A stretch of 64,000 nt of DNA, taken from NCBI GenBank assembly GCA_902779535.1, contig CACZBX010000005.1:26022-90021 (forward strand). Reading direction: 5' to 3'. Position numbers and translations under genes: made by a program. The stretch is from an uncultured Bacteroidales bacterium. GTDB lineage: Bacteria; Bacteroidota; Bacteroidia; Bacteroidales; Bacteroidaceae. How positions within the stretch are numbered: the stretch's first letter is position 1; each line of letters begins with the position of its first letter. Below, piece by piece: positions 9,246 to 17,015 of this stretch. Under the pieces are notes generated by a model. It saw only the letters and a list, made by a program, of their open reading frames with translations, was not told the DNA's origin and did no database searches.

Positions 9246-9881
9246 TCATTGATTAGTAGTCGTAACTTGAGCACTTGCCTCTTTCTTTTGCTGAGATGCT
9301 CCACTGCTCGTATCCACATGCTGTCCGCTGTAAGCAGCATACGCATTGTTGACAGCTTTCAAGAAAGCACGAGAAGTGATGGTCGAAGCAGTAATAGCTT
9401 CTACTTCACCTCCGTCTTTCGATACTGTCAATGCTTTCGTTCCAGGGTTCTTTCCTGTGATATCACCCTTCTCTCCTTTCTTAAACCAGAACGTCGATTT
9501 AGAGCCTAAGCCCGGAGTCTCCGCATGATTCAAGACTGAATAGTTGATGATGTTTCCTTCTTTATCGAAGCCTACAAGTACGGTCAGAGCACCACCGAAT
9601 CCATTTTCAGAAGATTCGACAGCAGCACCTGCGAACTGTCCGTCTTTATCAGCCTTATAGATCTTATACGAAACACCGTCCATTTCATATGTTTCCGGTT
9701 CACCAGCTTGTGAACCTTCAACCAAAACTTCCTTTAACGCATCATTCAACGCCTTCTTGTTGGCTTCAGCGATCGGCCCGGCCGTCAACTGATTAACGTA
9801 AGCCAGAATACCTGTAGCTACAGCAACGATGAGGGTCAGCGAAAGGACCATATTTACTAATGATGATTGTAACTTTTTCAT
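9246..9881 (-). CDS. rnfG: Rnf complex flavoprotein subunit RnfG
   Basis: One N-terminal membrane anchor (residues about 10-30) followed by an exported FMN-binding domain, 211 aa. The segment AITASTITSRAF near residue 170 corresponds to the family motif whose Thr is covalently flavinylated through phosphodiester FMN. The C-terminal 25 residues are Ser/Gln/Lys-rich and probably disordered. The start overlaps the rnfD stop by 4 bp. Confidence 0.92.
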   Translation of the reverse strand: MKKLQSSLVNMVLSLTLIVAVATGILAYVNQLTAGPIAEANKKALNDALKEVLVEGSQAGEPETYEMDGVSYKIYKADKDGQFAGAAVESSENGFGGALTVLVGFDKEGNIINYSVLNHAETPGLGSKSTFWFKKGEKGDITGKNPGTKALTVSKDGGEVEAITASTITSRAFLKAVNNAYAAYSGQHVDTSSGASQQKKEASAQVTTTNQ

Positions 9882-10867
9882 TTCTTTACGACCTCCCCAA
9901 ATCTTTTAGGTTTGCAATAGGTATTGATCAACGGCGTGAATACGTTCATAATCAATATCGCGAATGACATACCTTCCGGATAAGCACCAAAGAGACGGAT
10001 GATAATAGTAAGGAAGCCAATACCAATACCATAGATAACCATACCTTTGTGTGTCATCGGTGAAGTAACATAGTCGGTTGCCATGAAGATTGCACCCAAC
10101 ATCAAACCACCAGTGAACAAATGTACTTGTGGTGCAGCAAAGGTGTAAGGGTCATACAAGTGGAACAAGCCGGCAACAACAAATACGGTAGCGATAATCG
10201 ATACCGGAATGTGCCAAGTGATAATTTTTTTCCAAAGCATGTATGCCAAGCCAAGCAACAAGGCTACAGCACTGATTTCACCAATTGAACCAGGATTCAT
10301 ACCTAAGAACAAATCCAAGGAACTTGGCAACTCATTCAAAGCACTGGTATCACCTTTCACGGCTTGTTTCATCAATGCCAACGGAGTAGCAGCTGTCTCG
10401 GCATCGACATAGCTGGTAAACTGCTGAATCTTTGGCCAGGTTGTCATCTGTACCGGATAAGAAATCAACAGGAAAACACGACCAGCCAACGCAGGATTCA
10501 GGATATTACAACCCAGACCGCCGAACGACATCTTGGCAACGCCGATAGCAAATAACGCACCTAAGATGATTAACCAAATCGGAAGATTGGACGGAAGGTT
10601 GAATCCAAGCAATACACCCGTCAAGATGGCAGAACCATCCAGAATGGTATTCTTCTCACGTCGTAAAATATACTTCGTAATGGCCCACTCAAAAAAGACA
10701 CACGCCGCAACCGAAGTCAACGTAACAATCAAAGCGCCCAGTCCAAACACGAACAGTGATACCAGGAAAGCTGGAATCAAAGCAATCAAAACTCCATACA
10801 TGTTGTTCTGAATGCTGTCGTTGTTATGAACGTGTGGCGATAAGGATAATGTTAATTTATTAGCCAT
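9878..10867 (-). CDS. rnfD: Rnf complex membrane flavoprotein subunit RnfD
   Basis: Polytopic subunit, 329 aa, with about nine hydrophobic segments. ETAATPLALMK near residue 165 is at the position of the covalent FMN-Thr site of RnfD/NqrB. The segment GFNLPSNLPIW and the C-terminal ATDYVTSPMTHKG ... GAYPEGMSFAILIMN are typical of the family. It sits 5 bp after rnfC and overlaps rnfG. Confidence 0.93.
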   Translation of the reverse strand: MANKLTLSLSPHVHNNDSIQNNMYGVLIALIPAFLVSLFVFGLGALIVTLTSVAACVFFEWAITKYILRREKNTILDGSAILTGVLLGFNLPSNLPIWLIILGALFAIGVAKMSFGGLGCNILNPALAGRVFLLISYPVQMTTWPKIQQFTSYVDAETAATPLALMKQAVKGDTSALNELPSSLDLFLGMNPGSIGEISAVALLLGLAYMLWKKIITWHIPVSIIATVFVVAGLFHLYDPYTFAAPQVHLFTGGLMLGAIFMATDYVTSPMTHKGMVIYGIGIGFLTIIIRLFGAYPEGMSFAILIMNVFTPLINTYCKPKRFGEVVKK

Positions 10868-10872
10868 ACCTT

Positions 10873-12210
10873 TTATTTTTTAGCATTACGAGCACGAATG
10901 ATGCCACCGACCGTCGTCTTACCCATGCGGATATAATCCAAAAGGTAACGATGTGACGGACAAGTGAACTGACATGAGCCACATTCGATGCAGGACATTA
11001 CACATTCTTTCTCTACACTCTCCCAATCCTTATGAGCTGATAAGGTAGCTAACAGATAAGGTTCCAGACCCATCGGACAAGCGGATACACATTTTGCGCA
11101 ACGGATACATGGTTGTTCCTCTGCACGCTTCGATTCCTTGTCGTTCATGATCAGAATACCTGAACTTCCCTTCGTAATAGGGACATCTACACTACCTACA
11201 GCCTTACCCATCATCGGGCCGCCACTGATAATCTTGCCTGTATCTTCAGGTTGGCCACCTGCTGCTTCAATCAATTGGCTCATTGGCGTACCGATACGAG
11301 TCAGGAAGTTAGACGGTTTGGCAACTGATTTACCAGTAACGGTTACTACTCTCTCGAACAAAGGTTTGTTCTTCTGTACAGCCTCATAGACAGCAAACGC
11401 TGTTCCTACGTTCTGTACGATGGCACCTACATTGATAGGAATGGCAGGAGGAGCCGGAACCTGACGATTGATAACTGCATCAATCAGTTGTTTTTCACCT
11501 CCTTGCGGGTATTTCACCTTCAAAGGAACAATTTCGATACCTGCATACGCCTTTGCTTTTTCCGTCATCAGCTTGATGGCATCGGGTTTGTTGTTCTCAA
11601 TCGCAATATATGCTTTGCTTACCTTCGCAGCCTTCATCAAGATAGAAGTACCGACAAGAATTTCTTCCGGTTTCTCCAACATCAACCGATGATCGGCTGT
11701 CAGATAAGGTTCACATTCTACACCGTTAATAATCACACAGTCGGCTTTTGCTCCTGGAGGAGGCATTAACTTCACATGAGTTGGGAATGTTGCACCACCC
11801 ATACCGACGATACCAGCAGCCTTTACCTTTGCTACAATTTCCTCGGGCGTGAGATTGCATTCTTTCACCAGCGTTTCTGAGCGGTCGATGCTCTCTTCCC
11901 ACTCATCACCTTCCACATTAATGAAGATGGCAGGCTTCCGATAACCGCTTGCATCAGGTATTGAATCAATTTTCATGACCTTACCGGATACTGAAGAGAA
12001 GATATCTGCAGAAACGAAACCACCTGCTTCCGCTATTTTTGTGCCGACTTTCACCACTGCACCTTTATCGACAATGGCTTTTGCGGGAGCGCCGATATGC
12101 TGTGACAAAGGAATGATGGCCTGCTTCGGAAGAGCAAGCACCTCGATTGCCTTGTCGGCCGACAGTTTATTGGCTGCCGGATGAACTCCACCAATTTTAA
12201 ATGTCTTCAC
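10873..12210 (-). CDS. rnfC: Rnf complex Fe-S/FMN subunit RnfC
   Basis: Peripheral subunit, 445 aa, proposed to pass electrons to NAD+. The N-terminal region HIGAPAKAIVDKGAVVKVG is the RnfC barrel-sandwich domain. The central part is the NuoF/SLBB-like NADH/FMN domain (GIVGMGGATFPTHVK). The C-terminus has two 4Fe-4S clusters (CIRCAKCVSACP and CIECGSCQFTCP). It lies 16 bp after rnfB. The length suits the compact Bacteroidota and Clostridia form without the long gammaproteobacterial tail. Confidence 0.94.
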   Translation of the reverse strand: MKTFKIGGVHPAANKLSADKAIEVLALPKQAIIPLSQHIGAPAKAIVDKGAVVKVGTKIAEAGGFVSADIFSSVSGKVMKIDSIPDASGYRKPAIFINVEGDEWEESIDRSETLVKECNLTPEEIVAKVKAAGIVGMGGATFPTHVKLMPPPGAKADCVIINGVECEPYLTADHRLMLEKPEEILVGTSILMKAAKVSKAYIAIENNKPDAIKLMTEKAKAYAGIEIVPLKVKYPQGGEKQLIDAVINRQVPAPPAIPINVGAIVQNVGTAFAVYEAVQKNKPLFERVVTVTGKSVAKPSNFLTRIGTPMSQLIEAAGGQPEDTGKIISGGPMMGKAVGSVDVPITKGSSGILIMNDKESKRAEEQPCIRCAKCVSACPMGLEPYLLATLSAHKDWESVEKECVMSCIECGSCQFTCPSHRYLLDYIRMGKTTVGGIIRARNAKK

Positions 12211-12226
12211 GTTTATATCGTTTTAA

Positions 12227-13186
12227 TTATTTACTCTCGTTTACTTTCACTTCTTCCTTTGCAGGAGTCTCGACCTTCGGAGTCTCCACCGGTTTTGCTT
12301 CAACAGCAGGCTTTTCTATTGCTGGAGTTGCTTCCGCAGCTACCTCTGGTTTCGGCTTCCTTGGCGGGAAATTGATGGCATGAATGGTATGCTTCGGACA
12401 AGCTTCCTCACATTTCCGACAGAGTTTACACTTCTCGGCATCAATGTAAGAGACATTGTTCGTAATGGTAATCGCACCGAAAGCACAAACTTTCTCACAT
12501 TTACCACAAGCAATACAGCCTACTGCACACGCCTTGTTGACTACGGCACCCTTGTCCTTGTTCACACACTTCACAACCATCCGACGACCTTTCTTTCCTT
12601 TCAGACGAATCTCGATGATCGAGCGCGGACAAGCCTTGGCACAAGCACCACAAGCTGTACACTTTTCTTCGTCGACCTCAGGAAGACCAGTCTCCGGATT
12701 CATGTGAATCGCACCGAACTTACAAGCATCCACACAGTCGCCGCAACCTAAACATCCATACGTACAACCGGTTTCACCACCCGAAGTGGCGTTAGCAATG
12801 GCACATGAACGTACGCCATCGTATTCAGCGATACGAGGACGGTTCTCACATGAACCATTACATCTGACAACTGCGATACGAGGTTCTGTTTCAGCAGCCT
12901 GCATGCCTAAGATACCGGCTACTTTCTCCATCACCGCTGCACCGCCGACAGGACAAAGCTTTCCTTCCAACGAACCGGCATCGGCAGCTTTCACACATGC
13001 ACCGGCAAAACCCGTACATCCTGGATAACCACAACCGCCACAATTCGCCTGAGGAAGCACCGCTGCTACCTGACTGATACGCGGATCTTCATAAACAGCA
13101 AACTTCTTTGATGCCAGATAAAGGACAATCGCAGCGATAAGTCCTATCGCACCTAAAGAGATTACTGCAATCAGAATTACATTCAT
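12227..13186 (-). CDS. rnfB: Rnf complex polyferredoxin subunit RnfB
   Basis: Ferredoxin-accepting subunit, 319 aa. One N-terminal transmembrane helix is followed by the 4-Cys motif CGGCGYPGCTGFAGAC. Several CxxCxxCxxxC clusters follow (CGDCVDAC, CTACGACAKACP, CIACGKCEKVC, CKLCRKCEEACP), so it can carry a chain of 4Fe-4S centres. The last 45 residues are Pro/Glu/Val/Lys-rich (PKPEVAAEATPAIEKP...), a low-complexity tail absent from short RnfB proteins. It starts 27 bp after the rseC-like gene. Confidence 0.93.
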   Translation of the reverse strand: MNVILIAVISLGAIGLIAAIVLYLASKKFAVYEDPRISQVAAVLPQANCGGCGYPGCTGFAGACVKAADAGSLEGKLCPVGGAAVMEKVAGILGMQAAETEPRIAVVRCNGSCENRPRIAEYDGVRSCAIANATSGGETGCTYGCLGCGDCVDACKFGAIHMNPETGLPEVDEEKCTACGACAKACPRSIIEIRLKGKKGRRMVVKCVNKDKGAVVNKACAVGCIACGKCEKVCAFGAITITNNVSYIDAEKCKLCRKCEEACPKHTIHAINFPPRKPKPEVAAEATPAIEKPAVEAKPVETPKVETPAKEEVKVNESK

Positions 13187-13213
13187 AAGTTTTAGTTAGT
13201 TATTTATTAATGA

Positions 13214-13633
13214 TTATTTTGAATCAATGGTAAAAGAGAATTTCTTACTCAACCTTTCTTTGAATCGGGATAAAATCAGATAATACAAAGCCACCGAAAG
13301 GATGGAAATCAAAGCCGACCAACCTTCACTCTGCCCTGTCAACGACATCGACAGGAACAAGACACCGACCAAGAGAATAAAAGGAATGGCAAAGCCAAGC
13401 CACACGGCTTGCAAGCCCATGGCTGTGGTACCGAGCAAGGTTACATGCTCGCCTACAAAGTGTTCACTCGGATTGCGGTCAAAGACATCGATCATCTTTT
13501 CCTTACTCTCCGCTGCACTGCACAACTTATGTGCCTTACAGGCAGAGCAGGCCGAAGATTGGACAATCTTAACTTTTATCTGATACCCCTTTATCTCTTC
13601 GATGATACCTGTATGCTTAATGATATCCGTCAT
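13214..13633 (-). CDS. RseC/SoxR-reducing-system family protein
   Basis: 139-aa small membrane protein. The N-terminus has a Cys-rich segment ACSACKAHKLCSAAE of the RseC family; two hydrophobic helices follow (about residues 74-95 and 102-120). RseC-like proteins are often encoded with rnf/rsx genes, where Rnf helps reduce SoxR in enterobacteria. Here it is the first gene of the rnf operon, so an accessory or maturation role for Rnf is the natural inference. Confidence 0.85.
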   Translation of the reverse strand: MTDIIKHTGIIEEIKGYQIKVKIVQSSACSACKAHKLCSAAESKEKMIDVFDRNPSEHFVGEHVTLLGTTAMGLQAVWLGFAIPFILLVGVLFLSMSLTGQSEGWSALISILSVALYYLILSRFKERLSKKFSFTIDSK

Positions 13634-13661
13634 TTTGCAAACTCTACTTTACAAATCGAAG

Positions 13662-13669
13662 CAAAATTA
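13662..13669 (-). promoter_or_regulatory. -7 box of the rnf operon
   Basis: Minus-strand TAATTTTG (TAnnTTTG) 29 bp upstream of the rseC-like ATG. No good -33 match. Confidence 0.45.
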
Positions 13670-13784
13670 ATATTTTATATTGGATAAATAAAAAGATAAA
13701 CACGATTATTTCGATTAGATTGTTTTTTTCGATGACAATCTGAAAGTTTTCAAACAGTTATCGAAAGTTTTATTTAAAACATCT

Positions 13785-13792
13785 TATATTTG
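13785..13792 (+). promoter_or_regulatory. -7 box of cutC
   Basis: TATATTTG matches TAnnTTTG and overlaps an in-frame TTG at 13790, which argues that translation begins at the later ATG (13817). Confidence 0.5.
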
Positions 13793-13816
13793 TCGGAGAA
13801 TGATAAACACCCCATC

Positions 13817-14572
13817 ATGAAACAATCCTACTTCATCGAAGTTTGTGCAAACTCCGTCGAGAGTGCCTTAAATGCTCAGAGAGCAGGTGCCGACCGCGTG
13901 GAACTGTGTGCCGGAATGCCGGAAGGGGGCACTACCCCATCCTACGGACAGATTGCACTGGCCCGTGAATCGCTCACAAGTACCCGACTGCACGTCATCA
14001 TTCGTCCACGGGGCGGTGACTTCCTCTACTCTGATATCGAGGTCAGAACCATGCTGAAGGATATCCGCATGGCCAAAGAACTGGGCGTTGATGGTGTTGT
14101 CGTGGGTTGTCTCACTCCCGATGGTGATGTAGATATGAAGCTGATGGATAAGTTACTACATGAGGCGGATGGGTTGAGCGTTACTTTTCACCGTGCATTC
14201 GATATGTGCCGTGATCCTCATCAAGCTTTACAAGACCTTATCGCACTGGGGTGCAACCGTATCCTTACCTCAGGCCAACAACCTACAGCTCTCGAGGGCA
14301 TTTCTTTGATCAAACAATTAGCAGAAGAAGCCGATGGACGCATCATCCTCATGCCCGGTTGCGGTATCACGCCGTCGAATATTCAGACGATCGCTCGCGA
14401 AACTGGAACACACGAGTTTCACCTCTCAGGACGAACGAATATCGAGAGTCGAATGAAATTCCGTAACCCCAATGTGTCGATGGGCGGAACGGTACATATT
14501 GATGAATATCTCCAACAAGTGACAGATCAATCGATTATCCAAGATGCAATTCGTATTCTTCGGACAATTTAG
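13817..14572 (+). CDS. cutC: CutC family protein (copper homeostasis-type TIM barrel)
   Basis: TIM-barrel protein of about 251 aa. The N-terminal strand FIEVCANSVESALNAQRAGADRVELC is the family hallmark; also seen are IRPRGGDFLYS, HRAFD and LTSGQQPTALEG. CutC was linked to copper tolerance in E. coli, but its biochemical role is unsettled. The ATG at 13817 is chosen because the earlier TTG (13790) overlaps a promoter-like box. It is monocistronic and no clear terminator follows; the first intergenic array of 22-bp palindromes begins about 110 bp downstream. Confidence 0.88.
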   Translation: MKQSYFIEVCANSVESALNAQRAGADRVELCAGMPEGGTTPSYGQIALARESLTSTRLHVIIRPRGGDFLYSDIEVRTMLKDIRMAKELGVDGVVVGCLTPDGDVDMKLMDKLLHEADGLSVTFHRAFDMCRDPHQALQDLIALGCNRILTSGQQPTALEGISLIKQLAEEADGRIILMPGCGITPSNIQTIARETGTHEFHLSGRTNIESRMKFRNPNVSMGGTVHIDEYLQQVTDQSIIQDAIRILRTI

Positions 14573-14678
14573 AAAAACTTTTCCAATAAACTAAGTGTAC
14601 CACCCAGGTGGTTCATCCAAATTAAAAAGGAAATATCATCATTGCTTGAAGCTATTTTTGAATGTTCCAATAATTTAG

Positions 14679-14766
14679 ATTTATCACGTGTGTGACAAAG
14701 GCTTTTCACCAAGGTGAAAAAAGTTTATCATCCAAGTGAAAAAGGTTTATCACCTGTGTGATAAAC
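14679..14766 (+). repeat. Array A: four 22-bp imperfect palindromes
   Basis: Units at 14679-14700, 14701-14722, 14723-14744 and 14745-14766, each exactly 22 bp. The general form is GTTTATCAC - 4 variable bases - GTGAWAAAS. The last unit is a perfect palindrome apart from its 4-bp centre. It is flanked on the left by AATAATTTAG and on the right by CTAATT. The same four-unit element is at 27609-27696 and, inverted, at 40814-40901. Confidence 0.9.
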
Positions 14767-14806
14767 CTAATTAATCAATTAAAACCATTCTTCCCTGTGA
14801 ATCGCT

Positions 14807-14910
14807 TGTCCTTGTGGATTTGCAATCCACAGGGGATCAACTGCGGGTCTGCGACCCGCGCAGATAAAATATCCGCAATTAGTGACTCGGGGATTGCAAA
14901 TCCCCGAGGA
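14807..14910. repeat. REP-like composite palindrome element, copy 1
   Basis: Series of palindromes: GTGGATT-TGC-AATCCAC, GCGGGTC-TGC-GACCCGC, a weak GATA..TATC pair, then CTCGGGGATT ... AATCCCCGAG. The TGC-centred arms resemble REP-type elements mobilised by IS200-like RAYT transposases; no transposase gene is in the window. Confidence 0.85.
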
Positions 14911-14945
14911 GAAAAAACAATTATGCAAAAAACATTTCGTTCCTT

Positions 14946-15002
14946 TGTCCCTGTGGATTTGCAATCCACAGGAGAATAACTGCGGGTCTGCGACCTGCGC
15001 GG
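14946..15002. repeat. REP-like element, copy 2 (partial)
   Basis: Contains only the first two palindromes (CCTGTGGATT-TGC-AATCCACAGG and CGGGTC-TGC-GACCTG, one arm with a C-to-T change). The last two are missing and unrelated sequence follows. Confidence 0.8.
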
Positions 15003-15242
15003 AGTTCTTGTTCATTTCTTCTTTGCACGAGCAAAGAAGAAACCGAACCAAAGAAGAAACTCGCCGGCTGATCGCAAAAAAGCTAAAAATCGAAGCATGT
15101 TTTCCTAAACTCGCCAAACGCCCTCGCTTCGCTTACTTGAACGAGGCTCGTTCTTCACGGAAAACATCTTCAATTTTCTACACGCTTTTTTGCTAAAGGC
15201 CGGAACATAATTAACGATAATACAAACGGTAATGCAAACATT

Positions 15243-15358
15243 TGTCCCTGTGGATTTACAATCCACAGGGGAATTAACAGCGGGTCTGCGACCCGCGCGG
15301 ATAGGATATCCGCAATTAGTACCTCGGGGATTACAAATTCCCGAGGACAATGTTTTTT
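15243..15358. repeat. REP-like element, copy 3
   Basis: Full four-palindrome copy including GCGGATA-GGA-TATCCGC, followed by GACAATGTTTTTTG. It is a direct repeat of copy 4 with a period of 129 bp. Confidence 0.85.
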
Positions 15359-15371
15359 GTTTTTCATATTT

Positions 15372-15496
15372 TGTCCCTGTGGATTTGCAATCCACAGGGG
15401 AATTAACAGCGGGTCTGCGACCCGCGCGGATAGAATATCCGCAAATTAGTGACTCGGGGATTGCAAATCCCCGAGGACAATGTTTTTTGTTTTTCA
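15372..15496. repeat. REP-like element, copy 4
   Basis: Full copy nearly identical to copy 3, including the trailing GACAATGTTTTTTG and TTTTTCAT. Differences between the copies often fall symmetrically in both arms, which keeps the palindromes paired. Confidence 0.85.
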
Positions 15497-15677
15497 TACC
15501 ATGAATTTGGGCTTTGTGAAGGTATTACCTTCACAAATATACAATTATTAACATTTAAACATTTGATCCATAGTACATTCGATTTTATGAAGGTGTGAAG
15601 GTATGTTTGGGTTTAAAGATGATATGTGTTTGTTTTTTGTAGGTGCCTAGCATGTCTAAGCCCGAATGAAAACAAAC

Positions 15678-15698
15678 GGGCCGACACGAGGTCGGCCC
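15678..15698 (-). terminator. Terminator of the DUF2264/GH88 unit
   Basis: GGGCCGAC / GTCGGCCC stem with a 5-nt loop, 42 bp after the DUF2264 stop; on the minus strand a T-rich GTTTGTTTTC follows. Confidence 0.75.
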
Positions 15699-15739
15699 TT
15701 AAATTGATGTTTCTTATATAAGAGTTTATTTGAATTGTT

Positions 15740-16981
15740 TTATCGATTATACCTTAATGAAACATGTCCGTCGATTGGGAATGCTTGACCGCTCCATGCT
15801 TTTAACTGAGTCCAAGGCTGTGCCGGGTCAGTCCAGAAAGGATGATCAGCCGGTAAGCCCAAAGGAAGGAAGACAAACGATGTGAGGTATGCACTACCAT
15901 TGTTTGAGTAAGAGTTGGCAAGTCCCGTCTGATGTCCGGCGAAACCTAATGTCAGATAACCTCCTGCATTGAAATTTCCTTCCACGTTGAACATATTGTT
16001 CATCACCTTCGTCAAAGCACTCCGTACGCCACCATTTGTCAGGTTCTCAGGCAAGCCATATTTCCAAGCAGCCATTGCCAATGTTTGGAAAGCCCCCATA
16101 CGATACACAATGGAACGACCGAAAGCAGGGAATGTGCCTTCCGGAGAAATCAGTCTTTCGATGAACACATTGTAGCGTTGCATACGCTTCACTGCCAGTT
16201 CGGCACTGATAGGTCCTCTCATTCGATGACTTTCCATGGTCTCGAGCAATTCGACAAACATCGGTTGAATAACAAATGCATTATAATAGTCGATGGCAAA
16301 CTCAGGTCCATCCGAGTACCACCCGTCGCCTACATACCATTCATTAATCTTATTAGCCACGATTGGCATAGCCAGCATATCCGGTTGTTCGCCCGCCATA
16401 ACCAGGAAACACTCCACAATACCACGGAATAACAGCCAGTTGCTGTATGCCGGACGGATGGAACGCATCAACTTAAAGCATTCAACGTAACGTTGCTGCG
16501 TGACCTTATCCAGTTTCTCCCAGGTTGCTTCAGGAGCACGTAAGAAACTCTCGGCCAAGAAAGCGGCATCAACCAATCGCTGACCTTCACGACCACCCCA
16601 AAGGAGCATATCCGGGCTATTGGGGTCAACAGCGTTCTTATAGGCAAGCAAAGCCCATTCACGTAACTGCTTACGCATCTGTCCTTCCTTCGTATCATCA
16701 TCCGGTAAAGCAAGCCACGGAGTGATACCATCCATCAGGCGACCGAATGTCTCCATGTAAGCTACGCGCTTATCACGGTTATCCCATATTGGACTCAGTT
16801 CCAACTCCATATTTTTCTGGAGTTCTCCCTTCGCCATGTTCTCAAGCACAGGTGCAGCAATCTTGTAAGCCCACTCCACCCACACTTCGCGGTCGGACTT
16901 TACCACGTTTCCCTTCTGCTTCTTTGCCTGCAAAGGCATGAAGGGAAGCATTAACATTAATACAATAAAAAACTGTTTCAT
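15740..16981 (-). CDS. DUF2264 domain protein (exported, carbohydrate-locus type)
   Basis: 413 aa with a signal peptide (MKQFFIVLMLMLPFMPLQA). The rest matches DUF2264: TFGRLMDGITPWL, NSPDMLLWGGREGQRLVDAAFLAESFLRAP, NWLLFRGIVECFL, and WYVGDGWYSDGPEFAIDYYNAFVIQP. DUF2264 proteins are predicted alpha/alpha-barrel proteins common in polysaccharide utilisation loci; the reaction is not established. It lies 34 bp downstream of the GH88 gene and is probably co-transcribed, suggesting joint action on an oligosaccharide in the periplasm. Confidence 0.82.
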   Translation of the reverse strand: MKQFFIVLMLMLPFMPLQAKKQKGNVVKSDREVWVEWAYKIAAPVLENMAKGELQKNMELELSPIWDNRDKRVAYMETFGRLMDGITPWLALPDDDTKEGQMRKQLREWALLAYKNAVDPNSPDMLLWGGREGQRLVDAAFLAESFLRAPEATWEKLDKVTQQRYVECFKLMRSIRPAYSNWLLFRGIVECFLVMAGEQPDMLAMPIVANKINEWYVGDGWYSDGPEFAIDYYNAFVIQPMFVELLETMESHRMRGPISAELAVKRMQRYNVFIERLISPEGTFPAFGRSIVYRMGAFQTLAMAAWKYGLPENLTNGGVRSALTKVMNNMFNVEGNFNAGGYLTLGFAGHQTGLANSYSNNGSAYLTSFVFLPLGLPADHPFWTDPAQPWTQLKAWSGQAFPIDGHVSLRYNR

Positions 16982-17015
16982 AATACTTTATTTTTAGTTT
17001 TCACCCATTCAATCT

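Larger units (their letters stand above)
14573..15739. other. Gene-free block of dispersed repeats
   Basis: About 1.17 kb between convergent cutC and the DUF2264 gene. It holds one array of four 22-bp palindromes, four copies of a composite REP-like element, a non-palindromic spacer (15004-15240) and the terminator of the DUF2264 unit. Short open frames on both strands are translations of the palindromes and look non-coding. A single CCACC-CA-GGTGG palindrome at 14596-14612 may be a diverged relative of the 22-bp units. Confidence 0.8.

Noticed and set aside
13790-13816. TTG start for cutC
   Set aside because: The codon is part of a TATATTTG promoter box, so it would be upstream of the transcript start.
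14679-14766. The 22-bp arrays as CRISPR
   Set aside because: The units follow each other without spacers, are imperfect, number exactly four and have no cas genes nearby.
14775-15504. Several overlapping open frames of 60-130 codons on both strands after cutC
   Set aside because: They read through the palindromic repeats, giving near-identical peptides on both strands (for example CGLQIH..., VDLQSTGE), with no start signals or known domains.
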